From Tangfeifania diversioriginum (GTDB lineage: Bacteria; Bacteroidota; Bacteroidia; Bacteroidales; Prolixibacteraceae): DNA of 57,234 nucleotides. Position numbers and translations under genes: made by a program. Of this stretch, positions 26,045 through 33,811 are shown piece by piece (positions within the stretch are counted from its first letter, which is position 1; every line of letters begins with the position of its first letter). The DNA is taken from positions 1-57,234 of the forward strand of contig CAMCBW010000036.1 of assembly GCA_945873105.1 (NCBI GenBank). The letters are read 5' to 3'. The notes beneath the pieces are model-generated. The model ran no database searches. It was not told the origin of the DNA and saw only the letters and a list, made by a program, of their open reading frames with translations.

Positions 26045-26077
26045 AAAAAAGGAGTCTTTAGGGACTCCTTTTTTTCT
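26045..26077 (+). terminator. Intrinsic terminator after ppdK
   Basis: AAAGGAGTC (26048-26056) and GACTCCTTT (26063-26071) pair around a 6-nt loop, followed by a T-run to 26075. It is 50 bp beyond the ppdK stop. Confidence 0.9.
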
Positions 26078-26098
26078 ATGTTTCGATTGGTTTTTTCT

Positions 26099-26106
26099 TA
26101 TTTTTG
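26099..26106 (+). promoter_or_regulatory. Candidate -7 element for ccsBA
   Basis: TATTTTTG, 28 nt before the ATG at 26135 and just after the ppdK terminator. The -33 half is not clear. Confidence 0.4.
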
Positions 26107-26134
26107 CCAACATATTTAACTATAAATATATGTT

Positions 26135-28825
26135 ATGATCGAACAACTGAAAAAAACTATATTCTCCATATCGACGGCAGGATTTGCGCTGGTTTTGCTG
26201 GCTGCGATCCTTGGATTTGCCACATTCGTGGAAAGCTCCTATGGCGCAGATTCGGCCAAGGCCCTGGTTTACGGAACCCTTTGGTTTGAACTGTTGCTGA
26301 TCTTCCTCTCCGTATCCATGACGGTAGTCTATTTTCGCAACCAATTGTACCGAAAAGAGAAAATGACGGTTGGGCTTTTTCACCTTGCTTTTGTGGTGAT
26401 GATCCTGGGGGCCGGGGTTACAAGGTACATTGGGGAAGAGGGGGTCTTGCACATCAGGGAAGGTGAATCTTCCGCTGAGCTGGTAACTTCTGACCTCTAT
26501 TTCCACATGCTGGTATCGGAAGGAGACCTGCAACTGGAGGCCGAACAGAGGGTTCTGCTGACCCCGTTTTCGAAAGGTGCTGTCAGTGCAACTTTCTCAT
26601 TGAATGGAAAAACGCTGAAAGCCAAATCGGTAGAATACTTGATGAGAATGCAGGCTGGGGCCTCTGCCGAGGGGATGAAACAGGGCAGGGGTGTCAAGAT
26701 TCGTCTGTCGGATGGTTCAAAGGAGGAGTTAGTCTCCGTCCTGATCAACGAAGAGGGGGAGGTTAATTCTGTAAAAGGTCAATTGAACGGAGCAAATTAT
26801 GAAATCTGGATCGGTCCCAAAATTATGACCCTTCCGTTTGCCATTCAGCTGAAGGACTTTCAATTGGAACGTTACCCGGGATCGATGAGTCCCTCTTCTT
26901 ACCGGAGTGAGGTCACCTTAATAGACAAAGAGCAAGGATTGAACCAGGATCACTCCATCTACATGAACAATGTGCTGAAACACCGTGGATACAGGTTTTA
27001 CCAATCCTCTTTTGACCAGGACGAAAAGGGCACCATTCTCTCAGTCAACAAGGATTTGCCCGGGACCTTCCTTACTTACCTCGGATACTTTCTATTGTTC
27101 GGAGCCATCCTGCTATCAATTTTCAACAAAAAGAGCTATTTCTACCGCCTGATGGAGAAAGCTTCGAAGCCGGTTGCAGCCCTGGCTATTTTTGCCCTCC
27201 TCCTGTTTTCGGGACAATTGAACGCCGCTGAAGTTCCCAAACAGGCAGCCAAAGATTTTGCGGGTGTTTGGATCCAGGGGCACGATGGCAGGGTAAAACC
27301 CTTCAGCACCCTTGCCTATGAAGTAATCATGAAGATCTCGAGGGAAGAGAAGTTGAACGGGATGTCTCCAGAACAGGCGGTCCTGAGCATGATTACCTAT
27401 CCTGAAGATTGGCAGCAAATACCCATGATTGCACTGTCAGAGAAGGAGATACAAGGAGTGTTGGGAGTTAGTTCCAGCAAAGCATCCTTTGCCGATTTCT
27501 TTGATGAAAAGGGGAATTACAAAATGATGAAGGTGGTGGGTGAGGCCTATGCCAAACAGCCTTCCCAGCGCGGTACATTTGACAATGCTGTCATCAAGGT
27601 AGACGATCGTCTCAATGTCGCCTACCTGGTCTACAAAGGGGAGATGTTACGGATATTTCCCTCCTCTGACCCCAAAAACACTACCTGGGAAGACCTGACC
27701 ACGGCTCCGGCTTCAACCTCCGGTGCCATGATGCTCAAGGTTTTTCACGATTACCTGAATGCAGTTCAAACCAACGATGCTGCCCGGCAGAAGGCCGATC
27801 TTGCCCTGATCGACCAGTTTCAGCACAAATTGGGTGCCAATCTTATTCCTGGAGCTACCAAACAAAAGCTGGAGATTCTCTACAACCGCGTAAATATCTT
27901 TAAGAACCTCTCTTTCCTATACCTGTTGACAGGCGTACTTTTGATGGTCTTTTATTTCAGGGCTCTGCTAACTACCGGAAATATGAATGCCAAAGTGGTC
28001 CGCTACACCGGATGGATTTTTCTGGTTGGATTCTTCCTGCATACGGCCGGATTGGCGGTACGTGGTTACATCGCCGGTCACTGGCCGTGGAGCGACGGAT
28101 ACGAATCCATGATTTACATCGCCTGGGCAGGAATGCTGGCAGGGATCATCTTCGCTCGCAGGAATCCGATGGTGATGGGAGCAGCTGCCTTGCTCTCCGG
28201 CCTAACGCTATTTGTCGCGCAGATGAGTTGGCTCAATCCTGAGATCACCAACCTGGTTCCTGTGCTGAAATCCTACTGGCTGGCACTCCATGTGGCTGTC
28301 ATTACGGGTAGTTACGGATTCCTTGGGGTAAGCGCCATCATAGGTTTGCTCAACCTGCTTCTGGCTGGGATGGTAAAGCCCGCAAGCAGGGAGCGTGTTC
28401 AGCGCAACATCCGCTACATGACCTGGATCAACGAGGCCGCCATGATATTGGGCATGTACCTGCTTACCATTGGTACCTTCCTGGGGGCAATTTGGGCCAA
28501 CGAGTCCTGGGGCCGTTATTGGGGCTGGGATCCAAAAGAGACCTGGTCTCTGGTGACCATCCTGGTTTATGCCTTCATCACCCACATGCGCCTGATGCCG
28601 GGCTACCGGGGTTGGTTTGCCTTAAACCTGGCCTCTGTCGGTGGCTTCTTTTCGGTCCTGATGACCTATCTTGGCGTAAACTATTACCTCTCCGGCTTGC
28701 ACTCCTACGGAAGCGGAAGTGCCTCCTCCTTCCCGGTGGCATTGGTAGTAGTTCTCGTTCTGGTGGGGGGAATTGTTCTTAAAGCATATTCCAACCAATC
28801 CAAAATTGATGTAAAGGAGGATTAG
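26135..28825 (+). CDS. Cytochrome c biogenesis fusion protein CcsBA (ResB-CcsA)
   Basis: 896 residues, a fused system II haem exporter and cytochrome c synthase. The N-terminal ResB-like part has three membrane helices in the first 105 residues, a long periplasmic domain and a fourth helix near 300. A second periplasmic segment carries HDGRVKPFSTLAYEV. The CcsA part (about 600-890) has six or more helices with HTAGLAVRGYIAGHWPWSDGYES, the haem-binding WWD motif in WGRYWGWDPKETWSL, and the two external haem-ligand histidines in ALHVAVITGSYG and GLHSYGSG. It implies that the organism makes c-type cytochromes. The following lipoprotein gene is 50 bp away on the same strand. A heptamer array starts right after the stop. 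Confidence 0.95.
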   Translation: MIEQLKKTIFSISTAGFALVLLAAILGFATFVESSYGADSAKALVYGTLWFELLLIFLSVSMTVVYFRNQLYRKEKMTVGLFHLAFVVMILGAGVTRYIGEEGVLHIREGESSAELVTSDLYFHMLVSEGDLQLEAEQRVLLTPFSKGAVSATFSLNGKTLKAKSVEYLMRMQAGASAEGMKQGRGVKIRLSDGSKEELVSVLINEEGEVNSVKGQLNGANYEIWIGPKIMTLPFAIQLKDFQLERYPGSMSPSSYRSEVTLIDKEQGLNQDHSIYMNNVLKHRGYRFYQSSFDQDEKGTILSVNKDLPGTFLTYLGYFLLFGAILLSIFNKKSYFYRLMEKASKPVAALAIFALLLFSGQLNAAEVPKQAAKDFAGVWIQGHDGRVKPFSTLAYEVIMKISREEKLNGMSPEQAVLSMITYPEDWQQIPMIALSEKEIQGVLGVSSSKASFADFFDEKGNYKMMKVVGEAYAKQPSQRGTFDNAVIKVDDRLNVAYLVYKGEMLRIFPSSDPKNTTWEDLTTAPASTSGAMMLKVFHDYLNAVQTNDAARQKADLALIDQFQHKLGANLIPGATKQKLEILYNRVNIFKNLSFLYLLTGVLLMVFYFRALLTTGNMNAKVVRYTGWIFLVGFFLHTAGLAVRGYIAGHWPWSDGYESMIYIAWAGMLAGIIFARRNPMVMGAAALLSGLTLFVAQMSWLNPEITNLVPVLKSYWLALHVAVITGSYGFLGVSAIIGLLNLLLAGMVKPASRERVQRNIRYMTWINEAAMILGMYLLTIGTFLGAIWANESWGRYWGWDPKETWSLVTILVYAFITHMRLMPGYRGWFALNLASVGGFFSVLMTYLGVNYYLSGLHSYGSGSASSFPVALVVVLVLVGGIVLKAYSNQSKIDVKED

Positions 28826-28827
28826 AT

Positions 28828-28872
28828 AAACCCATAACTCATAACTCATAATTTATAACTCATAATTTTCCT
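28828..28872. repeat. ATAACTC heptamer array after ccsBA
   Basis: Units ATAACCC, ATAACTC, ATAACTC, ATAATTT, ATAACTC, ATAATTT start 2 bases after the ccsBA stop and end just before the start of the lipoprotein gene. Confidence 0.8.
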
Positions 28873-28875
28873 ATC

Positions 28876-29595
28876 ATGAAGTCTATCATTTATTTAGTCA
28901 TTGCATTGGCCTTGTTGACAGGTTGTAACAATGCCACAGTCAAAAAAACAGAAAAGAAACCTGCTACCGAAACCGCCACAACGGTGGCTGATATGCATAC
29001 AGTTGTTGCCAAGGATATTCTCCAAACCAGTGGTTATACCTATTTGTTGTTGACCGAAGGGGATAAGGAGTATTGGGCTGCCGTTTCAAGGTTCGAAGCA
29101 GAGAAGGGTAAGACCTATTACTTCACCTCGGGCATGGAGATGAAGGATTTCAAGAGCAAGGAACTCGACCGTGTTTTTGAAAGTATACAGTTTATCGATG
29201 TTTTGAGCGATCAGCCCATTCAGGCCAAAAAAGCGGAAGCACTTACGACAAAAGGCAAGCAGTCGATTGAAAAAGTTGAAGGAATCATCGTTGAACCTGT
29301 AGCCGGTGGTTGGAAATTGTCGGAGATCTTTGCCAACAAAAGCAGCCATGCGGGCAAAACAGTGAAAGTAACCGGCAAGGTGGTCAAATTCAGTCCGGAG
29401 ATCATGAACAGGAATTGGGTTCATCTGCAGGATGGCACCGAAGCCAATGGTAGCTACGATCTGACTGTTACGACCATGGAAGTTGTGGAGGTTGGCGCGG
29501 TTGTTACCTTCGAAGGCGTACTTTCTGTGGACAAGGATTTTGGATATGGGTATAAGTACGATGTGATTTTGGAGGAATCGAAAATTATCAAGTAG
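28876..29595 (+). CDS. OB-fold lipoprotein (NrfJ-like), linked to cytochrome c maturation
   Basis: 239 residues. The signal peptide ends in the lipobox ALLTGC (Cys at about 17), so the protein is lipid-anchored. A Thr/Lys-rich linker is followed by a domain with TYLLLTEGDKEYWAAVSRFEAEKGKTYYF and then MEMKDFKSKELDRVFESIQFI, a pattern found in proteins beside multihaem cytochrome genes (NrfJ-related). The C-terminal OB-fold contains GKTVKVTGKVVKFSPEIMNRNWVHLQDG and VVEVGAVVTFEGVLSVDKDFGYGYKYDV. Linkage to ccsBA suggests a role in cytochrome assembly or protection. The biochemical function is not known to me. Confidence 0.75.
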   Translation: MKSIIYLVIALALLTGCNNATVKKTEKKPATETATTVADMHTVVAKDILQTSGYTYLLLTEGDKEYWAAVSRFEAEKGKTYYFTSGMEMKDFKSKELDRVFESIQFIDVLSDQPIQAKKAEALTTKGKQSIEKVEGIIVEPVAGGWKLSEIFANKSSHAGKTVKVTGKVVKFSPEIMNRNWVHLQDGTEANGSYDLTVTTMEVVEVGAVVTFEGVLSVDKDFGYGYKYDVILEESKIIK

Positions 29596-29626
29596 AATTT
29601 CCTGGTAAGTGGCTTTTGTGTTATTG

Positions 29627-29698
29627 TTTGAAGGGTTTGAAAAGTTTGGAGGGTTTATAATGTTATGGCAAATCCAAACTTTTCAAACCCTTCAAACA
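29627..29698. repeat. Perfect 25-bp inverted repeat of GTTTGAAGG-type units
   Basis: GTTTGAAGGGTTTGAAAAG plus TTTGGA forms a 25-bp arm perfectly repeated in inverse, with a 22-bp loop. The arms consist of the same AAACCCTTC units that lie at 30706-30750 on the far side of the KilA-N gene. Confidence 0.9.
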
Positions 29699-29730
29699 TT
29701 TTTATTTCCCTGGCGTCATAAGTGTCTCCC
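29681..29730. repeat. Left copy of a 50-bp direct repeat; duplicate of the 3' end of the S9 peptidase gene
   Basis: This copy matches 30734-30783 with three substitutions and one 1-bp indel. On the minus strand it reads ETLMTPGK then stop, identical in protein terms to the last eight residues of the S9 peptidase gene whose real end is in the right copy. Beyond 29730 the similarity stops. It is a remnant created when the segment with the KilA-N gene was inserted or duplicated. Confidence 0.85.
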
Positions 29731-29822
29731 AGCCGTGCGGCTCTACCTACAGATTTGTCGGGGAAAATTCGTTTTTGATCGCAGAATGGGGTAAATTTAG
29801 GTAAGACCTTAATAAAGCTCAA

Positions 29823-30650
29823 ATGGCAAAGAAACTGACAATAAAAGTTGAGAGTTTTGAGATTGTCCTTTATTCAAAGAATAGTGAAGATTACATTTCA
29901 TTAACGGATATGGCCAGGTATAAAAATACGGAAACTACTGGTCTGGTCATTTCGCACTGGCTAAGTACCAGATATACTGTCGAGTTCATGGGTCTGTGGG
30001 AAAAAATGAACAACCCAATTTTTAATGTTACTGAATTCAGTAACATTAAAAATAAGAGTGGGAGCAATGGATTTGTTTTGTCGTCCAGACAGTGGATTGA
30101 GAAGACAAATGCAGTAGGAATAATTTCAAAACCAGGAAGATACGGCAGTGGAACTTTTGCGCATAAAGATATTGCTTTTGAATTTGGCACTTGGATTTCC
30201 CCTGAATTCAAATATTATCTCATTAAGGAATACCAACGTCTGAAAAGTGAAGAGAACCTACGTCTTAATCTTGAATGGAATTTGCAACGCACTTTAGCCA
30301 AGGTTAATTACCGAATACACACTGATGCAATTAAAGAGAAGATAATTCCTCCTGAAATTACGCCGCTACAAGCCACTGCTATTTATGCCAGTGAAGCCGA
30401 TCTGCTTAATGTCGCGCTTTTTGGAAAAACAGCCACACAATGGCGCAACGAAAATCCTGGTACAGAAGGGAATGTGCGTGATGCAGCCACTTTAGAGCAA
30501 TTGGTGGTGTTAAGCAACCTGGAGAGCATCAATGCTGTGCTCATTCATCAGGGACTTCCACCGGGCGAGCGGTTAAGGCAGTTGAACACCATTGCCATCA
30601 CACAAATGAAATCACTTCTGGGCTATAAGCAAATAGCCAAACTAAAATAA
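29823..30650 (+). CDS. KilA-N domain protein
   Basis: 275 residues. The KilA-N DNA-binding domain spans about residues 10-115 with YISLTDMARYKN, SHWLSTRYTVEFMGLWEKMNNP, SSRQWIEKTNAVGIISKPGRYG and TFAHKDIAFEFGTWISPEFKYYLIKEYQRLK, all family marks. The C-terminal part (about 140-275) is helical and typical of the free-standing Bacteroidota version. KilA-N occurs in phages and large DNA viruses as well as bacteria, and its role here is unknown. No phage genes surround it. The gene is enclosed by nonamer repeats and by a 50-bp direct duplication of the neighbouring gene's 3' end. A perfect 36-bp palindrome lies within it. Confidence 0.92.
   Translation: MAKKLTIKVESFEIVLYSKNSEDYISLTDMARYKNTETTGLVISHWLSTRYTVEFMGLWEKMNNPIFNVTEFSNIKNKSGSNGFVLSSRQWIEKTNAVGIISKPGRYGSGTFAHKDIAFEFGTWISPEFKYYLIKEYQRLKSEENLRLNLEWNLQRTLAKVNYRIHTDAIKEKIIPPEITPLQATAIYASEADLLNVALFGKTATQWRNENPGTEGNVRDAATLEQLVVLSNLESINAVLIHQGLPPGERLRQLNTIAITQMKSLLGYKQIAKLK
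30018..30053. repeat. Perfect 36-bp palindrome inside the KilA-N gene
   Basis: Centre between 30035 and 30036 (CTGAA/TTCAG); arms extend through TGTTAC/GTAACA and five T/A pairs without mismatch. It encodes about IFNVTEFSNIKN of the KilA-N domain. It could be an autoregulatory operator, a cruciform site or chance. Confidence 0.9.
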
Positions 30651-30705
30651 TGTAAAGCCATTTGCTACCGATGCTGATTTGCAATTGGTACCTTTAACCC
30701 AAACA

Positions 30706-30783
30706 TTCTAAACCCTCCAAACCCTCCAAACCCTTCAAACCCTCCAAACATTTTCTATTTCCCAGGCGTCATAAGCGTCTCCC
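30706..30783. repeat. Right nonamer array and right copy of 50-bp direct repeat
   Basis: AAACCCTCC / AAACCCTTC nonamers (about 30706-30750) run into the stop codon of the S9 peptidase gene (30755-30757). 30734-30783 is the right copy of the direct repeat whose left copy is 29681-29730. Confidence 0.85.
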
Positions 30784-33331
30784 TGTTCATTTCGAAGATG
30801 TCGGTGCTGATGGAGTAGTCGCCAATCAGGTATTTACAGAAATAGTCTGCTTTCAGCCAGAAAGAGTATTCAGTTTGGTCGCCATACCCATGCCGTTGCC
30901 CGGGCATCATGAAAAAATCAAACCGCTTGTTGGCCTTGATCAGGGCATTGGCCATTCGGATGGTATTCCCAGGATGGACATTGTCATCGATGTCGCCAGT
31001 TATCAGCATTAATTTGCCTTTCAGGTTTTTGGCAAGTTGTGAATTCTTTTCAATTTCGTATAGAAACTCTGCTTCCCCCTTTTCGTTGATTTTCTCCTTC
31101 ACCCCATGGTGCGTTTCGCTCCACCAGCGGTTGTAGATGTTGTTTTCGTGGTTTCCGGAGGAGGAGACAGCCACTTTGTAGAAATCAGGGTACTGACACA
31201 GCGCGGCAGTCGACATGAAACCGCCGCCCGAGTGGCCGGTAATTCCCACCCTGGTGATGTCGATGAATTTGTATTTGTCGGCGAGCTGTTCCGCCACATA
31301 TTTTTTGTCGGCAAGGCCATAATCCCTCAAGTCTCCGTAGCCATAGTTGTGGTACCATTTGGAGCGGTTGGGGTTGCCTCCCCTGTTACCCAGGGTGATG
31401 ACAACAAAGCCCAGTTGTGCCAGGCGGTCGGTCCGGTCCATCCGGCTGGAAAAGGCTGTGTTCACGGCTTCCGTCTGTGGACCGGGGTAGACGTATTCAA
31501 TCAGCGGATATTTTTTGGTCGAATCGAAATTGTAAGGTTTGTACATCACCCCGTAAATATCGGTGATACCGTCAGCGGCCTTGGCTTTGAAGGTCTCCGG
31601 AAACTTGTATCCTGCGGCAAAGAGGTTTCCCAAATCTGCCGTTGCCAGTTTCATGACCAGCTTCCCGGTATTGTCCCGGATCTCAGATTGTGGCACTGTA
31701 TTGACCCTTGAAAAGGTATTGACAAAATAGCGGTAGGAGTCACTCATCTCCATGTTAAAGGTGTAGTCGCCCGGGTTCAGCAACTGCAGTCCGGTGCCAT
31801 CCAGGTTAACCCTGTACAAATGCTCATAATAGGGATTCTCGTTACTTTCACGGCCATTGGCAATGAAATAGAGTACCCTGCCTTTCTCATCTACCTTGAC
31901 AATCTCCCCAGAGTGCCAGGGCCCAGAGGTGATTTGATTTTTTAGTGTGCCATTGGCATCGTAGAGGTAATAATGACCCCAGCCATCCCTTTCCGACCAG
32001 TGAACAAGCTCCTTGCCATTTCCAAGGGTAAACAATCTTTTGGTTTCGATGTAGGTATTCATCCGTTCTTCGATCACCACCTTTGTTTCGCCGGTCTCCG
32101 TGTTTACCCTGCAAATATCGGTCCGGTAAAGATCCCTGCTTTTCCTGGTAAGCAGCAAATGGTCGGATGACTCAGACAACCAAGTGCTTGGTACATAATC
32201 CTCCAGCCGCTCTTTGTTTGTGAGGTTGGCCCGGTGGATGGAAAGCGTCTGGTCTTTGAACTGGTCTACGGTGATTTTTTCCCCTTTTTTGGTGGCCATG
32301 TCAAAAACCCAAAGTTCATCCTGCGGAGCCTCCTTGTCACCCGGCATGGTGTATTTGTAGCTCTCCAATTCGGGACGTGGCTCTTTCATGACATTGACGA
32401 CCCACAACTCCTTCACTTTTCTGCTGTCACTTCTTACCATCGCGAATTTTTTGGAATCGCGCGACCAGCTAATATAGGCTCCTCTTCTCTTTTTTTGCTC
32501 CTCCTTTATTTTTTTCTCATCGTCATTTTCTGTCGCAGTATAACCACCACCATAAGAATAATTCTTCACCCCATCGGTCGTTAGCTGGTGCTCGACGACG
32601 GTACTGTCCTTCTCATCCTTCTTCGCTTTCAGGTAGTTTTCCTTGTCCATCCACCAAAGGTTGTAGTCACGTGAAAAGAAAATGTACTGCCCGTCAGGGG
32701 ATATATTGGCCCAGTCAGGGTCATCCTTTTCCTCTTTCCAATCTTTGATTTCAGTTAATTCACCCGTCTTCAGATTGTACTCCAGGTGAAATACCTTCTT
32801 CTTGATTTTATCCTTTTCCTTGTCACCGCCTGCTTTGACCTCTTTTTTTACCTGGGCACCATTTTTGACTAAGCCTGTGGTATCTTTTTTGGCTGCGAGA
32901 ACCTCCTCCTTTTTCTTCACTTCGTCCTGACTGCTGGTCACATCAAACTGAAAAACAGTATCATCCTTCCTGAATTTTGGCTTGATGACCGGTAGATGCT
33001 GCCAGTCGTAAGGATCCCTGGTAATTAAGGTCAGCATGGTAGCCATTTTATGGTTGTCGAAAAGCAGACTCTTGCTTCGTTTTTCCAGATCAACGATGTA
33101 GAAGGAGACCCCTTCAGAAGTGGTGTCGGTGTACCAGAACTGGTCGCCGGTTTTCAGCCATTTTGGGTTAACAGAGGTGCTAAATACCATCTTTTTAATT
33201 TTTGCCGGCGAAAAACGCTCTGCCAACCGGTAACCTGCCTGTTCAGAGGGAAGGTTTTGAGCATTTAGCCCAAAAGCGAGCAGCGAGATGATAATAGCGA
33301 TACAAAGAGGAAGCAGTTTTTTACTTTTCAT
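30755..33331 (-). CDS. S9 family peptidase (dipeptidyl peptidase IV type), secreted
   Basis: 858 residues from the ATG at 33331; the frame runs to 33412, but MKSKKLLPLCIAIIISLLAFGLNAQ from 33331 is a clean signal peptide. The middle is the DPP-IV beta-propeller (for example SPDGQYIFFSRDYNLWW). The C-terminal alpha/beta-hydrolase has the catalytic Ser in GITGHSGGGFMS, Asp in TGDIDDNVHPGN and His in GQRHGYG. A Lys/Glu-rich insertion (about 130-200, KKKEEVLAAKKDTTG and on) is longer than usual. It would cleave dipeptides from peptide N-termini in the periplasm. The last codons are in the 50-bp repeat. Confidence 0.93.
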   Translation of the reverse strand: MKSKKLLPLCIAIIISLLAFGLNAQNLPSEQAGYRLAERFSPAKIKKMVFSTSVNPKWLKTGDQFWYTDTTSEGVSFYIVDLEKRSKSLLFDNHKMATMLTLITRDPYDWQHLPVIKPKFRKDDTVFQFDVTSSQDEVKKKEEVLAAKKDTTGLVKNGAQVKKEVKAGGDKEKDKIKKKVFHLEYNLKTGELTEIKDWKEEKDDPDWANISPDGQYIFFSRDYNLWWMDKENYLKAKKDEKDSTVVEHQLTTDGVKNYSYGGGYTATENDDEKKIKEEQKKRRGAYISWSRDSKKFAMVRSDSRKVKELWVVNVMKEPRPELESYKYTMPGDKEAPQDELWVFDMATKKGEKITVDQFKDQTLSIHRANLTNKERLEDYVPSTWLSESSDHLLLTRKSRDLYRTDICRVNTETGETKVVIEERMNTYIETKRLFTLGNGKELVHWSERDGWGHYYLYDANGTLKNQITSGPWHSGEIVKVDEKGRVLYFIANGRESNENPYYEHLYRVNLDGTGLQLLNPGDYTFNMEMSDSYRYFVNTFSRVNTVPQSEIRDNTGKLVMKLATADLGNLFAAGYKFPETFKAKAADGITDIYGVMYKPYNFDSTKKYPLIEYVYPGPQTEAVNTAFSSRMDRTDRLAQLGFVVITLGNRGGNPNRSKWYHNYGYGDLRDYGLADKKYVAEQLADKYKFIDITRVGITGHSGGGFMSTAALCQYPDFYKVAVSSSGNHENNIYNRWWSETHHGVKEKINEKGEAEFLYEIEKNSQLAKNLKGKLMLITGDIDDNVHPGNTIRMANALIKANKRFDFFMMPGQRHGYGDQTEYSFWLKADYFCKYLIGDYSISTDIFEMNRETLMTPGK

Positions 33332-33572
33332 GATTCTTTTCAATAAGGTTGAGATGCACCAACTATATGGAATAGCGGGAATATTTGATTTCCGGGGGAT
33401 AAAAATATCCAAAATTTCGTGCAGAAACTAATGATATTTTACAGGAGGGTGGTAATAATATGCCGGTTGAGTTTGCTTAAAAGAATTCACTACAATAGGC
33501 ACACATATCACAAAAAATTCAATGTGTACGATGTGCCAATTGTGTTGCTAATTTGTCTTTACCTATCATAGC

Positions 33573-33791
33573 AATAGAGGCTGTCACAAAAGTCACGATG
33601 AAATTCCGTGATCTTACAATTTGCAAGTCTTTCTCTTTTTTCACCCCTAAATCCCCTAAAGTGGACTTGGAAATGCGTGAAATGGTCAGAATTTAAGCCC
33701 CTTCAGGGGTTTGGGGTCTGATCAGATTGGAAATTACTATCAAATTGTAAGCTGTAGAAATTTATTTTTGACTTTTGAGACAGCCTCTATT
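33573..33791. mobile_element. MITE-like element with AATAGAGGCTGTC ends
   Basis: About 219 bp bounded by 23-bp terminal inverted repeats (AATAGAGGCTGTC then A or T then CAAAAGTCA; one mismatch). It has no coding capacity. GAGGCTGTCTCAAAAG-type ends are known from Bacteroidota insertion sequences (IS1182-like), so it could be mobilised in trans by such a transposase, which is absent here. The interior contains ACCCCTAAATCCCCTAAAG and AGCCCCTTCAGGGG repeats. A target duplication cannot be separated from the AT ends. Confidence 0.8.
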
Positions 33792-33811
33792 TAGTTTAAG
33801 GATGTAAATAT

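Noticed and set aside
29823-30650. Prophage remnant around the KilA-N gene
   Set aside because: No other phage gene, integrase or tRNA attachment site is adjacent; the flanks are chromosomal genes.
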